Source: a virus. Taken from it: a stretch of DNA of 59,291 bases. The notes beneath the pieces are model-generated. The model saw nothing but the letters and a program-made list of their open reading frames with translations, was not told the DNA's origin and did not search any database. Positions 29,107 through 37,763 of this stretch are shown here, piece by piece. The first letter of the stretch is position 1. Each line of letters starts with the position of its first letter. Location: positions 1 to 59,291 of the IMG/VR virus record IMGVR_UViG_3300045996_001841, one strand, 5' to 3'. A program made the position numbers and the translations under genes.

Positions 29107-29507
29107 AATACCCCGCCCCGCCCGTCGTGCAGCTCGTGCCGAAATACGGTCTGCGCGACTGCGTAGTGTCGGCTCTGGCCGCCTACCTGAACCGCCCCTA
29201 CGAGGAGGTGGTCGCCGCGGCGGCGCACGTCTACCCGAACTTCTGGAAGATCGGGCTCGAGAACCCGCACACGGTGCGCATCGCCCGGCGGTTGAAGTGC
29301 CCGGTGAAGTGGGTGATGGACTACGACATCGACGAAGACTCAGGTGTCCTCGGGATCTCCTACAACGTCGGCACCAATGAGCACGCGGTGCTGCTCCTCG
29401 AGGGGCGGATCGTGGAGCTAGAAGATAAGCAGCTCACGACATGGGAACCGGCCGCGTATCTCACGGCCCATAACGCGCGGCCCGGGCGACTGCTCGTGCG
29501 GCGCTGA
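29103..29507 (+). CDS. Papain-fold (C39-like) cysteine peptidase-like protein
   Basis: A 134-residue protein starting at GTG 29103. LRDCVVSALAAYLNRPYEEV has the Cys and following helix of peptidase C39-like proteins, and TNEHAVLLLEGRIVELEDK supplies the His, with an Asp-like partner after it. These short cytoplasmic members are frequent in phages; substrates are unknown and some may be inactive. It lies between the membrane protein and a nucleotidase gene. Confidence 0.72.
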   Translation: MKYPAPPVVQLVPKYGLRDCVVSALAAYLNRPYEEVVAAAAHVYPNFWKIGLENPHTVRIARRLKCPVKWVMDYDIDEDSGVLGISYNVGTNEHAVLLLEGRIVELEDKQLTTWEPAAYLTAHNARPGRLLVRR

Positions 29508-29514
29508 GGAACGC

Positions 29515-30138
29515 ATGAAGAAGATCATCGGCGTCGATATCGACGGCGTGTTGGCGGACTTCAATAAGGGCTTCCGCGAAGTCCTGAAGACTGTCTCCGG
29601 CCGCGACTTGTTCAACGGCGAGGTGTGGCCGCCATGCTGGGACTGGCCGACGCACTACGGCTACACGCCGGAGGAGATCGCGGCGGCGTGGCAGGCCGTC
29701 GCCACGAACCCGACCTTCTGGTCCTCCCTCGACCACTACGAGGACGCGCGGCCGATGCTCAAGGCGCTGGTCGCGCAGGTCCGCGAGGAGGACGCCGAGG
29801 TCTACTTCATCACCTCGCGTTACGAGAGCAAGGGCCTGCACGGACAGTCGCTCATGTGGCTGCTCCGCAAGTCCCTCGGGTTCCTCCGTCCCGGCGAAGC
29901 GGTGCTGCCGACCGTGGTGATTGCGCGGGGGAACAAGGGCCTGCTGGCGCAGGGCCTCGGGCTCACGCACTTCATCGACGACAAGCCGGAGAACTGCGTC
30001 AGCGTCGCGCTGGCGAACCCGCGGTGTGTCGTCGTCCTGCTCCGGCGCTCCTACAACCAGGGCCAGGCGTTACAGCTCTGGCAGGACTACAAGATCGTCA
30101 ACGTCGCCAGCCTGTCGGAGTTCGTCGAGGAGTTGTAA
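29515..30138 (+). CDS. 5'(3')-deoxyribonucleotidase-like HAD phosphatase
   Basis: A 207-residue protein. GVDIDGVLADFN is HAD motif I (DxD); YFITSRYES supplies the motif II Ser/Thr region; HFIDDKPENC is the motif IV acidic pair. The family dephosphorylates deoxynucleoside monophosphates and is common in phage nucleotide modules. Together with the downstream pyrophosphohydrolase it may tune dNTP pools. Confidence 0.85.
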   Translation: MKKIIGVDIDGVLADFNKGFREVLKTVSGRDLFNGEVWPPCWDWPTHYGYTPEEIAAAWQAVATNPTFWSSLDHYEDARPMLKALVAQVREEDAEVYFITSRYESKGLHGQSLMWLLRKSLGFLRPGEAVLPTVVIARGNKGLLAQGLGLTHFIDDKPENCVSVALANPRCVVVLLRRSYNQGQALQLWQDYKIVNVASLSEFVEEL

Positions 30139-30141
30139 CCG

Positions 30142-30351
30142 GTGCCTCTCCCTACGGATCAAGAACAGTTCGACCGCGCGTTTCAGCGATGGCTGAGGAC
30201 CGGCGGCGTTGACCCCGAGGGCTCCCGGGTGATGTGGGAGCGGTTCTACCGCGGCTTGGACCGACACGTGCCGACGAAGTGCAAACACGGGCTCACGGTT
30301 CTCACGTGCGCCGAATGCAACCTCGAATACTACAAGGGCGGGAACAAATGA
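30142..30351 (+). CDS. Hypothetical protein with CxxC
   Basis: A 69-residue protein starting at GTG 30142, 3 bases after the preceding stop, with GAGGAG upstream. Helical first half (FDRAFQRWLRTGGVD), then KCKHGLTVLTCAECNLEYY, a small zinc-binding hairpin. ATGA overlap with the next gene. Confidence 0.68.
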   Translation: MPLPTDQEQFDRAFQRWLRTGGVDPEGSRVMWERFYRGLDRHVPTKCKHGLTVLTCAECNLEYYKGGNK

Positions 30352-30917
30352 GCGATCCGAAGATTGGGCCCGGCGGCGCGCCGACCCGGGCCACGACCAT
30401 CCCCGAGGACGCAGCCGGGCGGAAGGCGCACCCGGTCGCCAGCGGCGTTCTCGACTACTTCCCTGACGCGCTGGTCGCCGTGGCCGCCGTCTCGTATGCC
30501 GGCAACGAGCAGCACAACCCCGGGCAACCGCTCCATTGGGCGCGCGGGAAGTCGGCCGATGAGTCCGACGCGCTGATGCGCCACTTCCTCCAGCGCGGCA
30601 CGTTGGACACGGACGGGTTCCGCCACTCGGCGAAGATGGCCTGGCGGGCGCTGGCGCTGTTGCAGAAGGAGATCGAGGCGGAGCAGGCTGGCGTGCCGGC
30701 TGAGGGCGTGCTCAACAAGCAGCCGAAGTTCGTGCCACTGCCCGTGGGCGTGCCATTCAGCTCCATCTACCACTGCCCCTGCGGCTCGATCTGCTACAAG
30801 GACGGTGATCTCTCCTACAACGCTCGCACGCAGCTCCTCCACACCTGTTTCGAGGAAACGCGCTCTCTTGAGGGTGTGCGCGACGTCGGTGGCTTCGTGC
30901 CGGGGCGACAGGACTAA
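30348..30917 (+). CDS. MazG-like dATP/dGTP pyrophosphohydrolase-type protein
   Basis: A 189-residue protein. DYFPDALVAVAAVSYAGNEQ and HWARGKSADESDALMRHF, then KMAWRALALLQKEIEAEQ match the DUF5664/all-alpha NTP pyrophosphohydrolase pattern found in phages, which converts dATP or dGTP to the monophosphate. The C-terminal 55 residues add a Cys-rich piece (YHCPCGSICYKDG) not usual for the family. It adjoins the HAD nucleotidase, consistent with a nucleotide-pool role. TAATG overlap with the next gene. Confidence 0.78.
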   Translation: MSDPKIGPGGAPTRATTIPEDAAGRKAHPVASGVLDYFPDALVAVAAVSYAGNEQHNPGQPLHWARGKSADESDALMRHFLQRGTLDTDGFRHSAKMAWRALALLQKEIEAEQAGVPAEGVLNKQPKFVPLPVGVPFSSIYHCPCGSICYKDGDLSYNARTQLLHTCFEETRSLEGVRDVGGFVPGRQD

Positions 30918-31249
30918 TGGGCCGCCACTTCCGCACGGCGGCGCAGCTCGCGCCGGCCGACCACGAGGAGTTCCCCCGCAGTCTCGTCCTGTTCCGCCTC
31001 GAGGCGCAGCGGGAGGCCCGGGCGCTGGTGCGCCTGGCCGCCCGCACAGAGTGCGACCTCGAGGAGCTGCTTGGCGTGCCCCCTCGGATTCGCGAGCACG
31101 TGAAGGCGTTCTGCCGCGCGCATCCCGAGGAGCATCGGCGGTTCGTGCTGGCCTTCCGCTACCGGGCCCTTGTGCTACGATATGTCAGAAAGTTGCTGAA
31201 AGGGGAGGACAATGGCGGAGGAGAAGGACAGACTGTTCCCGAAGTATGA
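30917..31249 (+). CDS. Hypothetical helical protein
   Basis: A 110-residue basic helical protein (MGRHFRTAAQLAPADHEEFP; VLFRLEAQREARALVRLAAR). No family is recognised. It overlaps the following gene by 38 bases in another frame. Confidence 0.68.
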   Translation: MGRHFRTAAQLAPADHEEFPRSLVLFRLEAQREARALVRLAARTECDLEELLGVPPRIREHVKAFCRAHPEEHRRFVLAFRYRALVLRYVRKLLKGEDNGGGEGQTVPEV

Positions 31250-31475
31250 GCAAGTGGACGTCAAGCGCCTCGAGGTCTACTTCCTCGGGGATAAGGCGCA
31301 AACGTTCCCCATCGGGCCTGACGATCGCCTCGTGGACAACCCTCTGCCCGACATCCTCGCACAGATCACACGTGCGGACGGCACCATCGAAACGATCCAC
31401 CACCGCAACGTCTGTTACACCGTGCTCCGCACGGTCAGCGTCAAGCGCAAGGTGACCCCGGAGGAGGGAGCTTAG
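31212..31475 (+). CDS. Last rightward gene, hypothetical
   Basis: An 87-residue protein with GGGGAGGA before the ATG. It predicts beta strands (KRLEVYFLGDKAQTFPIG; ICYTVLRTVSVK-like end). Its TAG stop lies inside the 23-bp palindrome that ends both arms, and shares two bases with the TAA of the opposite gene. Function unknown. Confidence 0.75.
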   Translation: MAEEKDRLFPKYEQVDVKRLEVYFLGDKAQTFPIGPDDRLVDNPLPDILAQITRADGTIETIHHRNVCYTVLRTVSVKRKVTPEEGA

Positions 31476-31484
31476 CTCCCTCCT
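31462..31484. terminator. Bidirectional terminator-like palindrome containing both stop codons
   Basis: AGGAGGGAGCT, one base, AGCTCCCTCCT: a perfect 11-bp inverted repeat. The rightward TAG (31473-31475) and the leftward TAA (31474-31472) overlap in its centre. Convergent transcription units end here, so a structure usable on both strands is fitting. There is no T-run, so termination may need Rho or collision. Confidence 0.75.
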
Positions 31485-34400
31485 ACCGGCTTCGTCGCCA
31501 GGATCGTCGAAAGGTCCCCGGACGGCACGTCCTCGAGGACCACCAGGTTCCGGATATACGACACCCAATTGCGGAAGTCCGGTCGCACAACACTGTCTAC
31601 TGACGTGTTGTATTCGGCCCACCACGCTCGAATCGAGTTTTGGTTCGCGTCGCTGATAACAGTGCGCGTGTCGAGCGACGTTTGCAGCCCTGAGAAGATC
31701 GTCACCGTCCCCTGCACTTCATCGTTGACATACATCGAAATCAGGTCGTAGTCATTGACCTTGACCTCGATCTTCACGAAGATGCGGGTCCAGCGGTTCG
31801 GGAAGACGACGAACGTATTGTGCGCACCGGCGCCGCTCGGGCACCCGCCACCGGACCGCGGGCGCAGCGGATCCCGGTGCGCGTTCGGACCCAGCCGGTA
31901 GCCGTCCGAGTCCGCGTAGCTCGCGGGTCCGCACGTGAAGTTGTAGTGCCGCATGTTGATGGTGCCCACATGCAGGGCCGGGTTGAACGCAGCCGTCTGA
32001 CAGCACGCCGAGCCGCTGTTGTAGGCAATGCGCGGCTCAGCCCAAATCGTCCCTCGGGAAGCGTTACCGCTCGAAATCTGGAACGTCTTGTGCGTATCGA
32101 ACCCGCTGAACGCCGCAGCTCCGAGGAAGCTGCTTGTCATGTAGACGTCCCACGTAATGAGGTAGGTGTGCTCCTCGTTGGAAGGCGTCTCAATCGGGAC
32201 CGTCAACTGCGTCGGCAGGCTGTTCGTCCCGAGCTGCACGTCCTCACCGCTGCTATGCGAGGCCGCCGTCGTGCCGAAACGCCCGCGCGACACGTAGACG
32301 CTGTTGCCGCTCCGCACGGACCCATCCGGGCCCTGCACAACCGTCATGATCTCGTTGTCGATCTTGAGAGCGCGGTCCTTCCGATACGGGTTGATCGTGT
32401 CCGAGGACGTGGCGATGGGGATTAGCGTGTCGTCCGCATCGATCGCCCCGGTCAGCGAGGCGATGTTCGCCACCCACGGCGGAATAAGAACTTTCGCGGC
32501 GTCCTGCTTGTTCGGATCTGTATCGCCAGCAGGATTATAGGTTACGTGAGCACTAATTCCCGGCGGGCTCTGCTGATACGTGATCAACTGGTTCTGCCAC
32601 CGCGGAGACGACTGCGAGGTCTGCCCGGCGAGCGGACGCAGACTGACGCAGAGCGGAATCCCATCGGTCGTGTTCTGGTAGACATCGCCCCGCGCGCACA
32701 GTTGCTCGAAGAAGGTGTGCGGCCCCGCCGATCCCGCCGCGTTGATCGTGATCGAGAACGCCTGCGTGTCCGAGTCCGCCGCGGAGTCCGTGGCGAGCGC
32801 CGTCCACGAGCAGGTGCCGGCGTTGGTCGGCGTGCCGCTGATCGTGCCCGAGCTGCTGAGCGTGAGGCCGGCGCACTGCGCGTCCCCATCGTTGAGCGTC
32901 GTGCCGGCGCCGTTGTTCGACCAGGTAATCGGCGCCACGCCGCCGGTCGATACCAACTGGTGCCCGTAGGTGGAGTCCTCGACGGCGGAAGGTAGCGTCG
33001 CCGGCGACGTGATCACGAGGTCGGGCACGCTGTAGGTGACCGTAATGCTGTCGGAGGCGTCGTTCCCCGCCTCGTCCTCGGCCGTGCAGGTGATGATGTT
33101 CGTGCCCACCTGTAGCGCGATGCTACGGGACCAGCTCGTCGTGCCCGTCGCGTTGCCCGTGCCGCCGGCGGAGTTGACGCAGAACACGCGCGTCACGGCG
33201 ACGTTATCGCTGGCCGTGCCGGCGATGGTCGTGGGTGTCGTGCTGGTCGGGAAGTTGCTCCCACCGTTCGTCGTGATCGTAATCGTCGGGTCTGTCGAGT
33301 CCGTAGGCGTGAACGTGACCGTCAGCACGTCGACGTCATCGTTCGCCGCCGCGTCGGCCGCGGTCACCGTGATCGTGTTCGCCCCGCTCCCGAGGGTCGT
33401 GATGTTGAAGGACCACGCAGTCGTGCCCGTCGCCGTGCCGCTGGCCGGCGTGCACGTCGGGCAGGTCCAGGTCACCTCGTCGACTCCGGTGTTGTCCGCC
33501 GCCGTGCCGGCGACCGTCAGGGCCGCCGTCGACGTCGCAAACGTGGTCGCCGTGGTCGGAGAGGTGATCGACACCGTGGGGTCCTCGGTGTCGCCGCCGG
33601 CGCGCGTGATGATAAGAGTGTCCGAGCGGCACACTGCGGAGATGTTGCAGGCCGTCACGACGATCGTGTTCGTGCCGACCCCGAGGGTCAGGCCGCCGGC
33701 CGAGACGTCCTGGTCGACCACCGTGAAGTCGTCGACCGTGTTCGAGGGGGTGATTTGGTCCGCCGCCGCGGTCAGTGCGCCCCATCCGAGGCCGACGTCC
33801 ACCGCGTTGTCGCAAAAGCTGTCCGTCGCCGTCGTCCGCGACACGCCGTTCTGCGTCACCGTGAGCGAGGTGCCGTTGATCTCGGCCACGATCACGTCGC
33901 CGATGTTCACGTCCCCGGTATAGGGGGTGCCGAGCGTCGTCGGTGTGCCGGCCACCCGCTTGAACAGCTCGAGGGTGTTGGTCGCCGCGTTCGGACGCCA
34001 CACGACGCCGCAGTAGTTGGAGGCGTCCTGATACCCGAAAATGAGCGCCGTGCTGCGTGCCCCGTTCGACGCCAAGCCGGTGATGCGGGCGGACACCGTG
34101 TAGTGCGTGCCGGTGATCTCAACGGCCGGCGTTGCCATGTAGAGGAGAATCGACGTGCCGCTCGAGTCGGGGGACGCGGGGCGCACGTAGTCGTCCGCGT
34201 GGTTCGACACGGAGTTCGTGCCGGCGGTGTCGACGGCCTCCGCCCAACTGGTGCCGGTCGGCGTGGGCGTGTGCGAGGCCAGGTCCACGGTGCTCGCGGT
34301 GTTGAAGTTGTCCTCGAGCACGACGGTCGGCGTCGTGCCGCCGCTGATCGTCCACGCCTCGGTGCCGCTCGCGTCGCCGCTGGTGGGCGTGCACTCGGCA

Positions 34401-34639
34401 CACGTCCACTCAACCGTCGCGATGCCGGAGGTGTCGATCGCCGTGCCGGCGATCGTGACCGTCGCCTCGGCTGTGGAGAAGGACGGATCAATGGTCGGCG
34501 TGGAGATGGTGACGGACGGGACCGCGTGCAGTCGATCGTAACGGCCCTTGAACCGGGAGCGCAGGCTGGATTCCTGCGCAGTGGCGCCGCTGAGCGCAAG
34601 TGTCAGCAGCGTCACCAGAACAGCAGCTTTACTCCGCAT
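31472..34639 (-). CDS. Large multidomain Ig-like/lectin-like surface protein with signal peptide
   Basis: A 1055-residue protein at the end of the leftward arm. Signal peptide MRSKAAVLVTLLTLALSGATA. Then an Ig-like repeat (from about 40), a concanavalin/LamG-like domain (about 105-330), three Ig-like repeats of the type VSITSPTTATTFATS plus AGTAADNTGV, a putative-Ig domain (ITWSNNGAG; LTLSSSGTISGTPT), and a C-terminal jelly-roll-like domain (about 800-1040; FPNRWTRIFVKIEVKV). No catalytic residues are evident. The modular array resembles bacterial adhesins. It probably recognises host or matrix glycans as part of, or alongside, the tail. Confidence 0.82.
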   Translation of the reverse strand: MRSKAAVLVTLLTLALSGATAQESSLRSRFKGRYDRLHAVPSVTISTPTIDPSFSTAEATVTIAGTAIDTSGIATVEWTCAECTPTSGDASGTEAWTISGGTTPTVVLEDNFNTASTVDLASHTPTPTGTSWAEAVDTAGTNSVSNHADDYVRPASPDSSGTSILLYMATPAVEITGTHYTVSARITGLASNGARSTALIFGYQDASNYCGVVWRPNAATNTLELFKRVAGTPTTLGTPYTGDVNIGDVIVAEINGTSLTVTQNGVSRTTATDSFCDNAVDVGLGWGALTAAADQITPSNTVDDFTVVDQDVSAGGLTLGVGTNTIVVTACNISAVCRSDTLIITRAGGDTEDPTVSITSPTTATTFATSTAALTVAGTAADNTGVDEVTWTCPTCTPASGTATGTTAWSFNITTLGSGANTITVTAADAAANDDVDVLTVTFTPTDSTDPTITITTNGGSNFPTSTTPTTIAGTASDNVAVTRVFCVNSAGGTGNATGTTSWSRSIALQVGTNIITCTAEDEAGNDASDSITVTYSVPDLVITSPATLPSAVEDSTYGHQLVSTGGVAPITWSNNGAGTTLNDGDAQCAGLTLSSSGTISGTPTNAGTCSWTALATDSAADSDTQAFSITINAAGSAGPHTFFEQLCARGDVYQNTTDGIPLCVSLRPLAGQTSQSSPRWQNQLITYQQSPPGISAHVTYNPAGDTDPNKQDAAKVLIPPWVANIASLTGAIDADDTLIPIATSSDTINPYRKDRALKIDNEIMTVVQGPDGSVRSGNSVYVSRGRFGTTAASHSSGEDVQLGTNSLPTQLTVPIETPSNEEHTYLITWDVYMTSSFLGAAAFSGFDTHKTFQISSGNASRGTIWAEPRIAYNSGSACCQTAAFNPALHVGTINMRHYNFTCGPASYADSDGYRLGPNAHRDPLRPRSGGGCPSGAGAHNTFVVFPNRWTRIFVKIEVKVNDYDLISMYVNDEVQGTVTIFSGLQTSLDTRTVISDANQNSIRAWWAEYNTSVDSVVRPDFRNWVSYIRNLVVLEDVPSGDLSTILATKPVGGS

Positions 34640-35415
34640 TACCGGGGTTCTCCAATGCCAAGGACGGTCAGTTTTTTCGTGCCGCCGGCCGCAGCCGAGG
34701 CCATTTTGTAAGCCGCCATGCCCGTCGTCACGAATCGATTTGAGGTTGTCACGCCGTTTGCCGTGTAGGTGCCCGTCGCGGACACGATCTTATATTGCGT
34801 GCCGCACTCGACTCCGCCGGATCCGCCGGCGATCAGTGTATAGGTGACCCCTGCGGTGTAAGTGGAGGTCGCGTTCGCGCACATTTGCACAACAATCAAG
34901 TCGTCAGCAAAGGTGGTCGTCGGCGCGACCGAGACGTCGTGCACCGTGCCAGAGGGATCCGTCGATCCGCTGGCGGTCACGTCGAGCGCACTCGACGTCG
35001 CCATTCCGCTGACTTCCATCGCCGTGATGTTCAGGAACGACGTGCCCGTGTTGATCGTGACCGTGACGGTCGTCTGCCCGCCCGCTGTGATCTGGCACGA
35101 CCAGATATACGCGCGCACGTCGACGGAGCCGTTGGAGTGCTCATTCTGCACGTCCGGACTCGCGCCGCTGCACACGTTCGTGCCGTCCGTGCTCGGCGTC
35201 AGGGTGCGGGTGGCGTGCAACAGACCGCCGCTCACCACGAGGAGGTTCCCCGCCGTGAGGCCGCTGACCGTGACGGAGCACGTCGACGCGCCAGAGCAGC
35301 GGTTGGTCTGCGACTGGACGACCGTGATGGCCGCCTCGGTCGGCGCGGCCCACAGCCACGCCGCCAGGAGCGTCAGGACGATCCGCTTACTTGTAGTTGA
35401 CCATGCCATAGACAC
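34639..35415 (-). CDS. Secreted or virion protein, beta-rich
   Basis: A 258-residue protein with a signal-like N-terminus (RIVLTLLAAWLWAAPTEAA). The mature part is a beta sandwich with several Cys (NRCSGASTCSVTVSGLTAGN; IWSCQ). Similar sequences occur in bacterial secreted proteins and in phage tail regions. Start choice is uncertain between ATG 35415 and 35409; both overlap the end of the upstream gene. It is adjacent to two other signal-bearing genes. Confidence 0.72.
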   Translation of the reverse strand: MSMAWSTTSKRIVLTLLAAWLWAAPTEAAITVVQSQTNRCSGASTCSVTVSGLTAGNLLVVSGGLLHATRTLTPSTDGTNVCSGASPDVQNEHSNGSVDVRAYIWSCQITAGGQTTVTVTINTGTSFLNITAMEVSGMATSSALDVTASGSTDPSGTVHDVSVAPTTTFADDLIVVQMCANATSTYTAGVTYTLIAGGSGGVECGTQYKIVSATGTYTANGVTTSNRFVTTGMAAYKMASAAAGGTKKLTVLGIGEPR

Positions 35416-36985
35416 CTACCGCTGCGTTCGTGTTGTCCGTGCTGGTGGGGCCGCCGGTGAGGCAATACGAGATCCCCGTGCTGAAGCTGATGCCGACCGG
35501 CAAGGACACCGTGACGCCGGCGCCCGAGGTCGACGCGGGGACCGGAATCGTGGTGACGTAGCCGGTCGCCGAGCTGCACGTCGGCGCAGACGCGGTGTTA
35601 TACAGCCGCAGGTAGTAGAGCGTCGCGGTCGTGTTGATCAGCGTGATCCCGTAGACGTTGCCGGCCGAGGCCTTGACGTTGGTCGAGTTCGTGCTGGCCG
35701 CCGAGGCGACGTTGAAGGTGTCCGCGCCGTTCGCCGTCTGCGCGTCAAGCTGGACGCGGCCGGCGAGCGCCGACCCGGCGCCGAGTTCCACCGACAGCTC
35801 GTTGGCCGCCGTGACGTTGGCCCCGCGCTCGTTCGACGGATCGCGGATCTGGATGTAGCCGACGCCGTTCGCCGAGCCGCGCCAGCTCACCGAGTTCCCC
35901 TCGGTCACGGTGCCGACCGAGGCGTCGTCGAACCGGAGCATGGTCTGTGGACCGGTGGTTAGCGCTACGTTATCGTAAATGGCGTCGGCCGAGAGGTTCG
36001 TTTCGATGTTCGCCAGGGAGTTCTGCGCAGCCTCGGTCGCCACCTCGATCGAGGTGAGGGTCGTCTCTACGCCGTCGAGGTGCCCGATGATCGTGGTCTG
36101 GTTCGCGGCCGAGGACGCGCCAGTCGGGAGCGTGATCGTGCCCGAGACGTTGTTGATGTTCCAGGTGCCCGACTGCGTGACCCCGCCGATGACGTTCGCA
36201 CCGGTCGGCAGCGCCGAGTCGACGACCGCGCTGACCCACAGCCGGCCGGCCGACATCTGCAACGACTCGTAATCGCCGTCCGCACCCGAGGTGTTGGCGG
36301 GGGTCGCGGTGCGCCGCGCGAAGGCGGGCGTGCCGAGGTCCGCGTTGGCCGAGGCGACGTCCTCTGCCACCGACGTGCCGCCCGAGCCGCCGAAGCTGCT
36401 GATCTGGTTGCCGCTCGAGTCGACGATGGCGACCGCGGGAGCGCGGTGCGAGCCGGCCGAGACGCCGGTGACGCCGATCAGGTTGCCGCCCACGTTGATG
36501 CCCGTGTAGCTGGCGTCCGCCGGGACCGTCGAACCCGTCGCGCTGGCCGCCGCGTTGGCCCCGCCGCCAGCGGCGCCCGAGGAGGCCCCGCCTCCGGTCG
36601 TCGTGCCGAGCAGGACCACGGTGGCGGTGCCGCTCGTCCACGCCGTCGAACGTGCCCGAATGCGCCGGCAGCCGGCCACCGCGCCCGTCCAGACGCCCGT
36701 CGACGTCAAGCTGGTCGCCGCCGTCGTGCTGTTCGTCGGGGTGATGCGGATGGCCTGGTAGTTGGAGTTGTCGATCGAGCACTCGACCACGATCGTGCCG
36801 GTGAAGGTGCCGGTGACCTGAAGCCCCAGCGTGCCAGCGCCCTGCGCGTTCGAGATCAGCACCGACTCGTCGTTGGCGTCGATGTCTCCCGAATCGTGGA
36901 ACGACCAGAGCTTGACCGTTGACTGCGCCGACGCGGGCGCGGCGAGCGCCAGGACCAGACCGATCAGCAGAATGAGTTTCTTCAT
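35387..36985 (-). CDS. Tail-region protein with signal peptide
   Basis: A 532-residue protein. Start ATG 36985 has GGAGG six bases upstream and overlaps the previous stop by ATGA. Signal peptide MKKLILLIGLVLALAAPASAQ. The N-terminal domain (VKLWSFHDSGDIDANDESVL) and C-terminal domain (FNVASAASTNSTNVKASAGN; SFSTGISYCLTGG) are patterns I know from phage virion and tail-fibre genes. The middle is Gly/Ala/Ser rich and repetitive. A Sec signal in front of such domains is odd; see findings. Confidence 0.78.
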   Translation of the reverse strand: MKKLILLIGLVLALAAPASAQSTVKLWSFHDSGDIDANDESVLISNAQGAGTLGLQVTGTFTGTIVVECSIDNSNYQAIRITPTNSTTAATSLTSTGVWTGAVAGCRRIRARSTAWTSGTATVVLLGTTTGGGASSGAAGGGANAAASATGSTVPADASYTGINVGGNLIGVTGVSAGSHRAPAVAIVDSSGNQISSFGGSGGTSVAEDVASANADLGTPAFARRTATPANTSGADGDYESLQMSAGRLWVSAVVDSALPTGANVIGGVTQSGTWNINNVSGTITLPTGASSAANQTTIIGHLDGVETTLTSIEVATEAAQNSLANIETNLSADAIYDNVALTTGPQTMLRFDDASVGTVTEGNSVSWRGSANGVGYIQIRDPSNERGANVTAANELSVELGAGSALAGRVQLDAQTANGADTFNVASAASTNSTNVKASAGNVYGITLINTTATLYYLRLYNTASAPTCSSATGYVTTIPVPASTSGAGVTVSLPVGISFSTGISYCLTGGPTSTDNTNAAVGVYGMVNYK

Positions 36986-37209
36986 GACTGTCCTCCGGGC
37001 CGCCAGCGTGCCATAGCCGCCACGCCCCATCCTTTCAGCTTTTGCCATTGCGCCGACGCTGCGACGGAGAAGCCCTTGCCGAGGGACTTACTACCCTCGA
37101 TCTTGACCGCCACGTCCTGCCCTTCCGCCTTCTCAACCTTCACCTCGACGCCCTCCTCGAGGGCGCTGAGATCCTTGAACGCTTTGTCGGTGAAGATGGG
37201 CTCAGTCAC
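36982..37209 (-). CDS. Hypothetical small protein
   Basis: A 75-residue protein, MTEPIFTDKAFKDLSALEEG at the start. Mixed charge, probably beta-rich (VEVKVEKAEGQDVAVKIEG). Overlaps the DUF1353 gene by 8 bases and the next gene by ATGA. Function unknown. Confidence 0.7.
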   Translation of the reverse strand: MTEPIFTDKAFKDLSALEEGVEVKVEKAEGQDVAVKIEGSKSLGKGFSVAASAQWQKLKGWGVAAMARWRPGGQS

Positions 37210-37567
37210 GGTAGGCCGCCCACCCGAACATCCGGAGCGCCGACCAGCGGAGGCCTGCGCGGAAGTCGGTCATCCCGAGGAGTTTGAGCGCTTCGCGATA
37301 CACCGCGTCCGCGTCGCCACGGGTCAGATTCATGGAATCGCCGTAGCGGTAGAGGAAATCGTGAACCACTCCAGCCTCGGGGTAGTCCGTCTTCGGCGCG
37401 ACGATCCACGCCAGGCGGGGCATCGAGTTGAGGTCGCACTCGAACCCGGCTGGGACCGTCACCAGCTTGCCGAGGTGGGCTGAGTAGTAGCGGAACCTCC
37501 GCTCCAACCGCCATCGGCGGCCCCTATCCAGCGGCTCCAGGTAAAGACGGTCGAGGAACTTGGACAT
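37202..37567 (-). CDS. DUF1353 family protein
   Basis: A 121-residue protein. VPAGFECDLNSMPRLAWIV and AGVVHDFLYRYGDSMNLTRG, then ADAVYREALKLLGM match DUF1353, a small phage family with a conserved HDxLY motif often found near lysis or tail genes. Biochemical role unknown. It lies between a small membrane protein and tail-region genes, 5 bp after the former. Confidence 0.85.
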   Translation of the reverse strand: MSKFLDRLYLEPLDRGRRWRLERRFRYYSAHLGKLVTVPAGFECDLNSMPRLAWIVAPKTDYPEAGVVHDFLYRYGDSMNLTRGDADAVYREALKLLGMTDFRAGLRWSALRMFGWAAYRD

Positions 37568-37572
37568 GATGG

Positions 37573-37752
37573 TTACTCAGGGCTGATGACACGATCGAGT
37601 TTGCCCTCGACGCGGACCAACCAGTCCTTCATATCCTGCCGACTCTGTTCCAAGTTTGCAATGCGCGGCTCCAAACGAGCGAGGTAAACGACAACCCCGA
37701 GCGCGGGGCCCCCGATGGTAACGGCCAGGCCGATGGCAGTGGTAATCTCCAT
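37573..37752 (-). CDS. Small membrane protein with coiled coil, holin-like or spanin-like topology
   Basis: A 59-residue protein with AAAGGA before ATG 37752. N-terminal membrane helix (AIGLAVTIGGPALGVVVYLA), then a soluble heptad helix (IANLEQSRQDMKDWLVRVEG). Topology resembles XhlA-type or i-spanin-like proteins. With DUF1353 next to it, this is the best candidate lysis-module position, but no endolysin follows. Confidence 0.7.
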   Translation of the reverse strand: MEITTAIGLAVTIGGPALGVVVYLARLEPRIANLEQSRQDMKDWLVRVEGKLDRVISPE

Positions 37753-37763
37753 GATCGGTTCCT

